64,000 bases of DNA from the NCBI RefSeq assembly GCF_963675165.1, contig NC_087378.1, forward strand, positions 2,039,525 to 2,103,524, read 5' to 3'. The first letter of the stretch is position 1; each line of letters begins with the position of its first letter. The position numbers and the translations under genes were made by a program. The notes under the pieces were generated by a model. The model was not told the origin of the DNA and ran no database searches. It saw nothing but the letters and a program-made list of their open reading frames with translations. Below, in pieces: positions 21,595 to 33,540 of this stretch. The stretch is from Halichondria panicea. Its lineage: Eukaryota > Porifera > Demospongiae > Suberitida > Halichondriidae.

Positions 21595-24473
21595 ATGATC
21601 TTACACTGGATACCTGGATTAATCTTAATGGTACGCAGTTACATAATTAGTGTACTCATAGGACAAACTATAATGCAAACAGGTCACTGCACTGGTGCAA
21701 GGACAACCACAGTACGAGGTGCAAGTTGGACTGCCTGTCACATTTACCTACAGAGAGGGACTATCGGATAGGAATGTTTCATATGAGAACACACTAGCTA
21801 ATGGCAGCTGTTGCTCACGTAGTGAAGGAAATACATCTTGTTCCACTGCTTGTGAGAATCGTATCCTTCTCTGTTTCCGAGAGGCTCAACATTTAGTGAA
21901 TGACACCAACATAGCTGTCTGTCCTCTGGGAGATATGACCTTCACTCCTTCTGTAATGGATACAGGCATCATTACATTCAATTCTACAATTTCAGCAACT
22001 ACCACTACATATCCAGTGAGTTGATATTTTCCAATCACTAATCAATTTAATTCTAATCCTCAGGGAAGCTTCCAACTCTACTATCGAATTATTGCACTAT
22101 CAAGGGGGTCACAAGAGGTTGAGAGTGAACGACGAACACTGACCCAGCCAATACAAGACAGAACATCTACTCTGAATGGTAGCAGTCAAATTGGTATTGG
22201 TGGTGTCAGGACACAACTATTTATAAACGGAGGACTACGAGTGGTGTGCAGAGAAGGTTACTTTGGTCCTGACTGTGGTTGCAGCCCACAAAACGACTCC
22301 ACCGGACACTTCACCTGTCACATTAATGGTACCAAGGTATGTCTCCCTGGTTATCAAAACCCTGAGACCAACTGCATGGAAGTAGTACAAATCACATCCG
22401 AACTTACAACAGAATCTGTCCAGCCTACGCCACACACTATACAGCAGAGCACCACTACTTTTATAACAGAGGCAATGACTACTATAGGCATAACAAATAC
22501 TTTACCCACAATCATGACAACTACGACTATTGATGAACCAACAGCTACAATACCGCCTAACATAATGCAGACGAGCTCTACAAATGAACCTGCAAACGCA
22601 ATAAGCTCACTACAGCCGAGTTCAACTAGTGCTACAACAAACGCAGGTACTACTACGGATGTTTTGCCGATAGCAATAGGCGGGGCAGTGGGTGGCCTGG
22701 TTGTGGTGGTGATAATCATATTAATCACAATTTTGCTGGTCCTCAAAACTAAGAGAAAAAAAAAGAGCGAAGAAGATGGTGAGTTAAAAGAATTACACAT
22801 GCAGGTGCATACGAAAACTAACAAACACTACATTTACTTCAAATGCTTCTCCTTTGATGAGCTCAAACACACACAACACACTTGTACGCAAACAAATTCT
22901 GTTTTCTTTACTCACACATGTCCTATAGCTACCACAATCATGAATTTAGAGGAGCTTCCAAATAGTAAGAACAACACTGATGGTATTGACGCTTTGAACT
23001 TGTATGCTAGTGTCAACAAAGATGCAAGTGAGTAATAGTGCAGGAAAGCACCTACCACCACTTCAAACACTGTAGTGCTTGCAACACCCATTGCTAACCA
23101 TTCACCTTACAACAACTAGAGTACCCATATCAACATGGCTTTAAATTAATTTACAATCGTTTAGAAAGCACCCAGTACTGTACGCATGACATAAATTTTT
23201 TGTGTAGACAAATGTGCAGAAACACCACAAGAGGAAGCCCCTGCAGTTATCCCTTATCAAGGACAGATCTACTCGGAGGTGGAGAAGACGGGACTGTTTG
23301 GTAAGCAGGAGAGTGATTCAACTAGTGAGGAGCCTCAGTACAGCATGGCAACAGCTGGTACCTCTAAACTGGAGAGTGTCGATGACAACGAAGAGCCAAG
23401 ATACAGCACAACTCAATTCCTAGCTATTGATAAGGAGCCACAGTACAGTTCTCCCAATGCTGCGAGTGCATCGACTCAGGCACTCAATGAAGAGCCTCGA
23501 TATGACATCACTTTTAGAGGTGCCTCTACGGCAACTGGAACCAACGAAGAACCACATTACAGCACTGCCATTAGAAATGTGCCCTCAAACACAGCTACAC
23601 AGGTGATTACCACATTAATTTTGTTTGTTATGCCTCGGGGCGTAGCCGCACGAGGGATACGGTAAAGTTAACTTTGTGTGTGTGTGTGTGTGTGTGTGTT
23701 CCAGCTGTAACTGCTCAACGGTTGCAATGCGACGAAAACTAACAGCTTCTATAGGCCTCTAGCCACATCTTCTTGTTTATACACGTACCTTTGTTATTGT
23801 TACAGATGCAGATAAATGAGGCTGGCTACAGTATTCTAAAGGGTGACCCTAAACGCTTCGAAAATGTGAATATTGGACCGGAATACTCCAAGCTGGAGGG
23901 CACCACACAAGTGACACAACATCAGGTATTTATTGTAGCACTTAAAAAATCTATCGACATACTGTACAGGTACAGGACGAGAGTCAGTATTCGGAACTTG
24001 AGACTACCAAGAAGCCTGATGTTCAGGTATTCCTTTAGTGTTAGAACGTCCTTATAAGTCTTCGAAAACCTTTTACCAAAAAGAATGCTAGTGCTACATA
24101 GCTATACAGCTTCTTCCAACAGATCTATGTGGCTGGCTACAGTGCACTTGAAGAATCTCGATACTCTGAAATTGAAAGTGAAACTAAGCAACCACAGGTA
24201 TTCAAATTAAAATATGCTACAAATAGTATAAGGAATTTCAATATTACTATCAACTTGTGATACTCGTAAACAATTAATCCGCAGATTGTGTATGCTGATT
24301 TAGAGATTGCAGATAGCCAGAGTGCTGACAAAGCAACTACACAAACGGTACGGTACAGCACAAGACGTGATTACGTGTCTGATAATGACCACACAATTAC
24401 CCCCCTACAGTCTGACAACATGAACACAACAGAAGTACAGTACTCGCACATTAAGAACGGACAGTCAGTTTAG
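21595..24473 (+). CDS. DR8: complete type A DSL receptor with long L2 ITIM-rich tail
   Basis: Nine exons (21595-21630, 21683-22015, 22064-22778, 22929-23027, 23208-23602, 23806-23925, 23970-24026, 24123-24197, 24285-24473) join without a stop to 672 aa. Signal peptide 1 to about 22; MNNL-like module to about 184, with the YPGSFQLYYRI segment matching the PGTFSL region of Delta; DSL 185-227 with all six cysteines; Thr/Ser-rich stalk; TM about 323-350; tail 351-672. Tail tyrosine motifs include LYASV, IYSEV, EPQYS, EPRYS, QYSSP, EPRYD, EPHYS, YSIL, EYSKL, SQYSEL, YSAL, SRYSEI, IVYADL, RYSTR and VQYSHI. SQYSEL, SRYSEI, IVYADL and VQYSHI fit the (S/I/V/L)xYxx(L/I/V) ITIM consensus. Known DSL proteins carry EGF repeats and lack such tails. 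Predicted plasma-membrane receptor or ligand able to recruit SH2 proteins; the partner is unknown. Confidence 0.88.
23630..23765 (+). mobile_element. Small repeat in DR8 intron 5 (TGCCTCGG family)
   Basis: TTATGCCTCGGGGCGTAGCC, then CGCACGAGGGATACGGTAAA, a TG microsatellite and a conserved CTTCTATAGGCYTCTAG segment. The same arrangement starts the 1.3 kb element at 6599 and recurs in the DR15 intron at about 45072. It is read as a member of one non-autonomous family; no coding capacity. Confidence 0.45.
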
Positions 24474-25160
24474 TCATCCCCTGTCAAGACATAACAATAA
24501 CCCCATTATAATTTATTATGCATGCTCAGATACACTTCTATATTTTCTGCACTCGATCGATACCTTTAGTAGTATAGTACCGTAGCGGGTAGTTTTTGTT
24601 GTTGCAAATTTTAGTATAAATACTAAATATTTCGTACACTAAATATTCGTACATTTCAGGAGGGTGACCTACAACCTATTGCGTAACGATTTCTCAGTTT
24701 TAATTTTTGGATGATGCTCTCGAAAAATGCGAACATTTCCATCATACGAAAATAATTACCCGTTATACGTTACGTACGGTATTCATTTTCGCACTCACTC
24801 AGATCTCGTTGGTGGGCCAATGTAGGAAGAAATCAATATCCAGGGATTTCATTCAGATAGTACGTGGCTAGCTTATAGTTCCTGCATGTAATGGAGGGTG
24901 GAGGGGGGCATGTAATAGGGTGATTTGTCGGTGATGTATACCTGCACTTAGTTTTCAGTAATGCTAAGATAGCTTCCGCCCTGACATGCTGTACTCATGC
25001 GTCTGCCTTCCTGTTCCCTATGGCAACCTACAGTGACCACACAGGTATTGCATGCATTAGGAAGTAAACAATTCTACTTGCCAGCATTAGTTAAAGTATA
25101 AGCTAACAACACATGCAAAGCTGCGAACAATACATGTAAAGCTTCCCATATAGCTATGAA
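24474..25160 (+). other. Downstream flank of DR8, duplicated after DR15
   Basis: No gene is seen. The region is about 95% similar by eye to 45937-46860. It includes a small inverted-repeat element at 24578-24781 (ends TACCGTAGCGGGTA and TACCCGTTATACG...GTACGGTA) and a single copy of the 58-bp unit that is repeated five times at 46299. Confidence 0.6.
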
Positions 25161-25802
25161 CAGAGGAGTAGGAAGATGTTTTTGTAAGGGGGTGCTTTAC
25201 AAATCTGGGGATGCCCCCGGAACATTTTGGCATTCTACATTCCCGCAGATTAATTTTGAGCAAATTTGATATTTATAAAATTATCAGTATCAAAATTTAA
25301 ATTGGATTAATTGTTCTGCTATTATTATACTTTAAATCTGTTAAGTGGGTATGAATATACAATAAAAAAAAGATTGCATTGTGTCATTGTACTTCGGAGG
25401 AATGTTTCAATCTTTGCAGTGAAGAAAACGAACGTTTGGCAGTTAGACAGCATGCCTATTAATTTTTAGGATCCAATTACACTTGATCTATAATAGTCTA
25501 GCTACCCTCTTTTAGTAGCTGTTCATGGAGACTTACCATTGATGTCAAAAATGAGAGGAGACTTGCTTGTTGCAGATTCGCAATGTGCTTGCTCTTTAAC
25601 TTTATAAGAGATATATTATACAATGTGGTTCATCTAGCTGACCTTTGTACTGTGTATGTAACTATGCTAGTGTAGCTAGCTTCAGAGCTAGCTTAGTAAC
25701 TAATAGCTAGCTGTTCTGAACTTCATGGAGGCAAGTAGGTAAGGTAGCTTGAGATAAGGGGGTGCTCCAGCACCCTGAGCACCCGTGCTTCCTACGCCAC
25801 TG
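25161..25802 (+). mobile_element. hAT-like MITE, 642 bp, absent from the paralogous locus
   Basis: Left end CAGAGGAGTAGGAAG and right end CTTCCTACGCCACTG are inverted repeats of each other (13 of 15). The element is flanked by ATGAA on both sides, and the paralogous sequence at about 46855-46865 (TAGCTATGAGCGGAG) lacks it. CAGNGGCGTAGG-type ends are typical of hAT-related non-autonomous elements, although hAT elements usually give 8-bp duplications. No transposase frame was seen. Confidence 0.65.
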
Positions 25803-25847
25803 ATGAACGGAGTCAAATCAAATTTATTTATGGGATAATATATACAC

Positions 25848-26420
25848 CTATAAGACCAACTGCACATGCACAGAAGAGGAAGGAAATACAGTTACGCCCA
25901 AACCTTCCAGTACTACGAGTAGTGTGATCCATGGTGAGTTATATACTCCTGAGACAACGTTTACCACACAAGAGTTGATGACATTGATCAGCTGCTGGTG
26001 CAGATATGGTACCCATTGTGGCTGGAGGAATTACTGTGGGATTGGTGGTGTTAGTGTTGATCTTAATTGTCAACATTGTGTTGGTTGATTACGTGACAGT
26101 TTTTATGAAACAATAAACAAGGAAGATACGCTGTGACATCCGCACTGAAAATAAAAATAATACATTATCATTTTGTATATTATAATACATACAGCATACT
26201 ACTTACTTGTTGCTTGTTTTACCACCATCTGGGTCTGCAACAGAAGAGAAAATCGGTATAGGTGAATCCAGTGTAGGAGATGGGGGGGACACAGCGGAAT
26301 TAAGGACAAGAATGTTGAACACAGAATGGTAATGGTCGTTAACTTTACACAGCGGAGATATTTCCGTTTTCCATTTCCGTTTCCGTTGAATGAGAGAGTA
26401 CGATGATTCTGAGTTGAACC
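25848..26420 (+). pseudogene. DR9: stalk-TM-tail relic, second copy of the DR2 3' part
   Basis: Starts with the AAGACCAACTGCAC...GAGGAAGGAAATAC stalk relic and continues through the TM relic (about 25990-26100) and the S1 tail relic (about 26225-26290). It is nearly identical to 5553-6130 apart from small indels. It marks the left end of a duplicated block that extends to about 33540. Confidence 0.7.
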
Positions 26421-28395
26421 AATCGTACTCTGTGCAGTAGCTTAGAAGAGCCGCTCAATGCTTATATATACTTGTGTGTTATCTGTTTACGTCACTGAGC
26501 ATTTATCATCTCATTTCATGGCTCAAAGTTATTATATTGATATTGATGTGACATTTGAATAATGGATACATAGTCACTCTGATTGACAATAATTATGGGT
26601 TGTTGCTTGTACTGGTGCAAGGACAGCCACAGTACGAGTTGCAAGTAGAGTTGCCTGTCACATTTACCTACACAGAGAGGGGCTATCGCCTATGAGTGCT
26701 CCATATGAGAACACGCTAGTTGATGTGTTGCTCACATGCTAAAAGAGGTACATTTACCTATTGTCCCACTGCGTGTGAGAATCGTATATCATCCTCTGTT
26801 TCAGCATCCAGTAAATGATAACAAAAAGCCATTTGTCCTCTGGAAGGAAGAATGACCTTAACTTTGATAGATAAGGCATCATAGTTATTACAAGCAACTA
26901 GATCTACCACTAAATGTCCAGTGGTAACGGTATTTCCAATCAGTTTCTCAGCGAAGCTTCCAACTTTACTATCGAAGTATTACAAGGGGAAACGAGGTTG
27001 AGAGTGGACAACGAAGACCCAGCTAATACAAGACTGTATTGGTGACAATCGACTCGCTGGTGTAAGGACTATATACTACGAGATGGAGGACTACGAGTTG
27101 TGTGCAAAGAAATGCTTAAATGTGGTTGCAGCTCACGAAACAACTCCAATGGACACTTAACCTGTGAACTACAAGTAATCGTATCAAGGCATGCATTCCC
27201 TAGTTATACCCAAACCTTCCAGTACTATACACTGTTAAAAATGTGGTGCTATTGTAACACCCAAAAGTGGGGTAAAACCATTGTACCAAATATGGCACTC
27301 ATATATGGAGTTATTACAGCACCAGATTTTAGTGTTATTAAAACACTCATTTTGGAGTTGTAACAGCATGAAAATGTGCTGTACTTGCACTTTCTTGGAG
27401 TTACTGCAACTCCAAACTGTGTGTAACTTTTACAACTACACCTACAATGGTGTTATTAAAGCACTGGGGATGGGTGCTGCTGTTACTATGTTACTACAGG
27501 TACAGTTGTCATTGCTATACTCTTCATGCAAAGCATAAAATATTGCATGCATGCTTATTGCACTTCTCGATAAGCTCATGCACTTGACTTAAATGACGTA
27601 ACATAATTATAGCATGTGTATAATGATATGCATCACGATAGCATATACAATAAAAGTATAAAGATATGTATACCTATATAACCTCATAAAGTGTTTAATA
27701 ACTACGACCACAATACACTTAGGCAGTTCGGGACCTTAAAAATAAAAAATAAAAGGGTGCCATGCTGACATGCACGTGGGTACTAAAATGTCAAAAACAT
27801 AGTTACTTGTACAAGAGTTTCATAGAATGAATCTACTTCATACACTTCTTTCTCTACGATGACGAAGTAGTTCATTGATCCAGATTCAATAGCACTTTTT
27901 CTACCTTGAACGAACGTTGCATGTCATCCACCTGCATGTATATAATTATGATGGGATAAGGATGGGGCTCACAAAAACAGTAGGCAGTGATATAAGTGAT
28001 TAGGAGACAATTATTCAAATAAGCCGAAAGCCTAACACTTTAACATATCACCTTTTATTCTATCAAATATCCAGTGTGCATGCATTACTGTGTATCATTA
28101 TATATGTATGATGACAGGGTTATTCTCGTTATAATAAGCATATACCCCCCCACACAGGATGAATTCAAGGGCAACAGAAGAATCTGTTCTCAAGTATCAA
28201 GTATTTGTAACAGTATATCAATTTAGCTGTTTATGCATTACATACGTGGAGCAGCAGCTTGACAAATATCATTTGTACTGCATCCTTCTTCTTACAGTAT
28301 CATCTTCAGAACTGAATAAAAAAAAATGTATGTTTGAAGATATGGGTTTCTATTTACCATTAGATTGTGACTGCACCAGTGACTGCATAGTCTTC

Positions 28396-28762
28396 GACCA
28401 GCTCCTGTAGCTTAACATTGTTCTCCTTTGTTTGAATTCTTTCCTCAAAAGTAAATCTATAGGTAAAAAATTCTATTACTACTGCGAACATTTACAGCTA
28501 TATGCTTGAACACAATAATGATTAATAGTGGACTTACATAGACATAATCGGTCAGTGGTGGATAGAAGGTAAGTATATACGCACATCTGTTACTGCTGGT
28601 CGATCATAATTATCACTCCTGATATAGCACCTTTGTTACGCTTTGTTTTTGGACTATTCCTTTTAAAGAGCAGTGGTTTATCTTTGGACAGATGTTGAAT
28701 CTCAATTTGCGACGCATATTCTTTAACCTTGTTTAAAATAGCTCGACTCCATGAACCCTGCA
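28396..28762 (-). other. Possible minus-strand exons inside the 3.6 kb element
   Basis: On the minus strand, 28760-28624 reads GSWSRAILNKVKEYASQIEI and on into a Lys-rich stretch after a TTTCATGCAG acceptor. Near 28450-28396 a second open stretch reads ERIQTKENNVKLQELVEDYA before a stop. These could be exons of a decayed element-encoded protein, but no family was recognised and no joined frame was established. Confidence 0.2.
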
Positions 28763-28955
28763 TGAAAAGAGTACCTATAGCTCTTACGATGCGATAATTT
28801 TGTAAGAAACAACCATTATATATCTTGTATTGTCATTGGAAATTAGTTTAACAATAATTGGAAGACAAAAATTATAATTATGATGATTTGTATGCAAATG
28901 TAGATACGTGCGAAAAACCAGTCTGACAGGAAAGTGTTCCTAACGCTCAACATAC

Positions 28956-29508
28956 ATCTAACTGACGGACACGTGCCCACAAAGCCCAACATATCAGACT
29001 GACGGACAAGTGCCCACAAAGCCCAACATATCAGACTGACGGACAGCTGCCCACAAAGCCCAACATATCAGACTGACGGTCAAGTGCCCACAAAGCCCAA
29101 CATATCAGACTGACGGACAAGTGCCCACAAAGTCCAACATATCAGACTGACAGACAGCTGCCCACAAAGCCCAACATATCAGACTGACGGACAGCTGCCC
29201 ACAAAGCCCGACATATCAGACTGACAGACAAGTGCCCACAAAGCCCAGCATATCAGACTGACGGACAGCTGCCCACAAAGCCCAGCATATCAGACTGACG
29301 GACAGCTGCCCACAAAGCCCAACATATCAGACTGACGGACAGCTGCCCACAAAGCCCAGCATATCAGACTGACGGACAGCTGCCCACAAAGCCCAACATA
29401 TCAGACTGACGGACAGCTGCCCACAAAGCCCAACATATCAGACTGACGGACAGCTGCCCACAAAGCCCAACATATCAGACTGACGGACAGCTGCCCACAA
29501 AGCCCAAC
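28956..29508 (+). repeat. 37-bp satellite, about 15 tandem copies
   Basis: The unit CAGACTGACGGACAGCTGCC continues as CACAAAGCCCAACATAT. CCCACAAAG recurs every 37 bp from about 28975 to about 29493. Copies differ mainly at GACAAGTGCC versus GACAGCTGCC and at AACATAT versus AGCATAT. The last unit breaks off into AT-rich sequence. Confidence 0.9.
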
Positions 29509-31318
29509 CAGAATTATTATATAGTTACAATTATAGTAGTGAGTAGTAGACTTGCAGTCTGTCTATGTCAAGCTTTTTAGCACAACAATGGTTTTGCAGC
29601 AACTTACTCTATAGTTCCGAGTCAAAGCAGTGTGCCATCTTGCAGTGTAGTACATCTAGCAACTTAGTCCATGTAGTACCAGAGCAGCTAGAGTAGGCCC
29701 GGCGCCTTCGTACAGTTAAGGTGCACACAGCTGTGTGCAGAGACTCTCATGCAGGCAGCTATCTATCTCAAGGTTCACGTGAGATCAGTGCTGCACGTAT
29801 TAGATCTACCACCCACGATTTTGTTTTGTTTATGTAGTCTTGGCTACCCACCACGCATTTGAGTCTGTGCTCATCAATTAATTATGATCATAATTATCAT
29901 CAGTGTATGCCCTTGCATGGAAGAGGGGGGGTGGGAGCAGAGTAAGAGTTAAGTTTGCAGGGCAACTGTATGAGTAGAAAGAACACACTATAAGCCAGCT
30001 ACTTAGCTAAATACAGGATGTATGATTTTTCAGACAATTGAATTGTTAATAATTATTGTTGAGCATTAATAATTAATTGTCCGTTAGCGTGACATGCACA
30101 TAGTCTAGTCCTCAATAGATGTTGCAACTTCAAACACATAGTTACAGTAACTAATAATGATAACTGATTCATCCGGCACATAAGTTATAAATACTGAATA
30201 GCTAAAATATTGCCGGTACACTTGAAAAGTGCACTAATTTTTTCTTGGAAAGTTCCTCACAGGCCGGGCCGATTGTTCCGTCATCAGTACAAGCTAGTGT
30301 GCTGCTTCACCCCTGTATACATAATTACGCATGTGATTAGAATTTATAATAAGTATAATAAATAAGGTGACTATAATTATAATCTGCTCCTGCATGCATG
30401 CTTGAATACAAAGGTATAATAATTATACCAGATTCAACTATTTTAATGGAACGGGTTTGTTACTATATAAGCAACTATTTATTTACACATGCAACTACAT
30501 GAATCATTATAGACTGGCCTTGATTTGCATGCAGGTGATTTATAGAGGTGCTTACATTGCACCATGTATAGTGCTGCAATCACACAATTCTTATTTGAGT
30601 AACACCATCTGGTGTATAGTTAGAGTAATATGATTTTAACAACTAGGTAAGTGCATGCACAACACTGTTTAAAGTGTTCCACAAGCACTTATAAGTGTAT
30701 AATAGCACCCTTTATTGTTCTAGTAACACGTAGCAGTTACGACTGCACTCCTAGTGTTGTGATAGCACCATTAGGTGAGTGTTGGCATAGCACTTTGGGT
30801 GCTATTGTAACTACCCATTTTTAACAGTGTAGTATTGTGATAGTGAGTATACTGCTATTGAGACACGTTTAATAAGAGTCTACTATAGTAACAGTAACGT
30901 CTCTTCATCAGCTGTTGGTACGAAAGTCAAGCTTATGAAGCACTATTCAAATAAAAAGGAACAATGCTGTGATCTGAAAATAATACTACAGTGGAACCCC
31001 TCTATAACGAACACCTTTGGGAAACAATGATTTGGCCTTTATACAGAGGTAGGCTTTGTTGAGAGGTTGTTTTGTACACAAACTGTTCATTTGGGACCTG
31101 GGTATAGCAACTGGCCTTTATTCGGAGGTGGTTGTTAACAGAGGTTCCACTGTAACACCGTTAGATACGTTAGTAAGCCTAATAAAAACTAGTAATTGCA
31201 CTTTTACTTTCTTCAGTTACTATTGCATTCACATCAGAGGAGGAGAATCCAAGCAAACACACTACATTTTTAAACAGGAAATTCCCATCTACCTATCACA
31301 TACCTCCAGGCTAGCAGC

Positions 31319-31327
31319 TATAAATAG
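31319..31327 (+). promoter_or_regulatory. TATA-like box of DR11
   Basis: TATAAATAG, 57-65 bp upstream of the DR11 ATG, in the conserved type B promoter block. Confidence 0.5.
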
Positions 31328-31383
31328 TGTGTCAGTTGGTTAGAATCAGCATACCTACCAAGCAAAAGTACAACTTAGTGAAG

Positions 31384-32548
31384 ATGAGCTGGGCAAGTGG
31401 AATAATTATTTTGATTGTGGTAGGTTACTGATTGTTATCGTAGAATCGACTCAATACAATCATATATAGTTGCTACTTGTATTCAGGTCGTTGCATTGGT
31501 GCAAGCAACACCACAGTATGAGGTGCAAGTGCAATCACCTGTCTTATTTTCATACACTCCTGGAAATCAAACCAACTATTTGATGGCACTTGCTGTTCAC
31601 CTAATGAAAGCTGCTTGTCTGTGGAAACCAACTGCTGCTTTACTGCATGCAATGAAACTCAAATCACCCTCTGCTTCAGAGGCTCAGCATTCAACAAATG
31701 ACTCAGACTCTACCAACTGTTCTCTAGGAATGGCAACATTCCTTTTTTGATACAGTGGCTAATATCACATACTGCATGGTATAATTCTACAGCAAACCTA
31801 ACCACCACCACCACCACATATACATGTAAGTTACTTAACATTCTTTTACTGATAAAGATGTCTACGCACATTATTTTCATAACATAGGGGAGTTTCCAAC
31901 TTTTCTACAAAGTGGTAGCTTTGCAGCCAGTAAGAGAGATCAACCATGGAGTAAGCACTCTCAACTATACAATACAAGATATTTTTATGTGTCCAATAGT
32001 AAACAGTGGAGAACGAGCATTTCTATTGATTCGGGGCATTAGAGTGGTGTGCAGAGAAGGCTACTTTGGTCCTGACTGTGGTTGCAGCACACGAAACGAC
32101 TCCACTGGACACTTTACCTGTGATACTAATAGTACCAAGGTGTGTTTCCCTGGTTACCAGAACCCTGAGACAAACTGTGTAGAAGAGGAAGGAAGTACAC
32201 AAGAGCCTGCAATAGCCATGAGCAGCAGTTTGGCTACTATACCACTATATCATCTGCTATTGCGGATATTATACCCATCGTAGGCGGAGGTGTTGCCGGG
32301 GGGTTGTTGGTGTTGCTATTGATGCTGACTGTTAACGTTGTATTGGTGGTTGCTGCTATCAAGTTCAAGTTTACTGCACAACATTCAAGAGCTCAAGGTA
32401 TATGCATGCTTAATATTCAATTTGTCACTTTCTTACTACATGTAATTCTCAATCCATAGTTGATGAGCACATTACCATGGGAGCCAATCCAGTTTATGAT
32501 ATGAAACAAAGAGATGAAAGCGACACTTATTATGAAACTCTAAAATAA
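31384..32548 (+). pseudogene. DR11: type B DSL receptor with S2 tail, frameshifted
   Basis: Exons at 31384-31419, 31487 to about 31825, 31888-32397 and 32460-32548. Exon 2 has lost one A in GGAAATCAAACC (near 31568), gained a T near 31746, carries an extra segment near 31773, and has an altered donor (TACATGTAAG). Exon 3 breaks in the stalk near 32239. The DSL domain and the S2 tail (GANPVYDMKQ, TYYETLK) are intact as sequence. It is the partner of DR4 in the duplicated block but carries different disabling changes, so the two copies decayed independently. Confidence 0.8.
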
Positions 32549-32810
32549 TAATTGTTGTTACGATAATTATAGTGACAGAAGGCCTCTATTATTATACACA
32601 TCATGGTTTCATATACATGCAGCATAGATATGAACAGTGAACAATTGAATAGGAACTCTGTAAATCCTGTCTTCTGGGAATAAAAAATACTTCTTCTTGG
32701 TGTATAGATACTCTACACGATTATAATTCTGTGTCAAAGCTATATAAACAACCACAATAGCTATCCAGTTAGTTAACACTTTCAAGATAATAACTTTATA
32801 ACATAACATA

Positions 32811-33540
32811 GGGGAGCTTCCTTGGTTCCTTTGCAGCCAGTAACAGAGATCGACCATACATATACCATGCACCATGCATCACTCTCAACTTTACAATACA
32901 TCACTTTTGTGCACCAATAGTAAACAGTAGTATAAGAGTTGTGTGCAGAGAAATTACTGTGGTTGCAGCCCACGAAACAAAGCTTGTGATATTAAAGGCT
33001 CTACTGAAGCACCCATTTTTACACCATACCAATAGTCCAGCGTCCCTGCCCATTCTCTCGATATCAGTGGGTGGGGCGGACTAGTTTTGTAGTATAGTGT
33101 GTGTCTGCAAGTCCAATGAATCACACCACAAGATACGTTTGTAAGCCTAACAAATGCATGTCTGTACTGTCATGTACGTACAGTCTTGTACTTACTTCTG
33201 TACATGCATGTATAAAACACCTAAGGCACTTTGCATAAATATTACAGTAATTAATTATAAGCTAGTCAACACTGAAATTGAAACATGAACACTTGACTGC
33301 ATGCACTTACTCAGAATTGCATTCACACATCAGAGAAGAAACCAATTATTAAGCAACACAGAGGATGATACCTTTTCATTGTATGAAAGTCAACAAGGAC
33401 AATAGTAAGTAGCTTTGAAGTCAGTTTCAAGAGGCTTCTTAATATTCAACTTGGCACTTTCTTACTGTATAGATGATGCATGAGCACCTTACCATGGGGG
33501 CCAATCCAATCTATGAAGATATGAAAGCGACACTTACTAT
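32811..33540 (+). pseudogene. DR11r: relic unit, copy of DR4r
   Basis: Same order of pieces as at 10236: third-exon relic from 32812, TM-exon scrap at about 33040-33110, LYTQV-type exon relic at about 33315-33405, and S2-tail scrap at 33480-33530. All are out of frame. Confidence 0.6.

Larger units (their letters stand above)
27229..30827 (+). mobile_element. 3.6 kb terminal-inverted-repeat element with TA target site
   Basis: The left end CACTGTTAAAAATG and right end CATTTTTAACAGTG are exact inverted repeats, flanked by TA (...ACTATA / TAGTATTG). The empty site is present in DR3 at about 8265 (AGTACTATAGTATTG). Subterminal copies of GTGCTATTGTAAC / GTTACAATAGCAC and GTGNTATAGCACC-like motifs repeat inside both ends. 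The interior holds a 37-bp satellite (28956-29508) but no recognisable transposase. A few short minus-strand exon-like stretches are listed separately. TA duplication fits the Tc1/mariner-pogo or piggyBac-like range of class II elements; the superfamily is not assigned. Confidence 0.7.
26610..30975 (+). pseudogene. DR10: duplicate of DR3, interrupted by a 3.6 kb transposon
   Basis: MNNL relic 26610-26885, DSL relic 26955-27228, and the small TM-proximal scrap 30828-30975 correspond to DR3 piece by piece. Here the DSL and TM pieces are separated by the large element at 27229-30827, whereas the site of the DR3 insertion (TAGTTATTACAAGC, about 26881) is empty. The reading frame is broken throughout. 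Confidence 0.7.

Noticed and set aside
22929-24473. Classical ITAM (YxxL/I x6-12 YxxL/I) in the L2 tail
   Set aside because: The pairs found are spaced 4 residues (YSAL to YSEI) or about 15 (YSIL to YSKL), outside the ITAM window.
28956-29508. CRISPR-like array
   Set aside because: The units are directly abutting 37-bp near-identical copies without unique spacers, inside a eukaryotic transposon.
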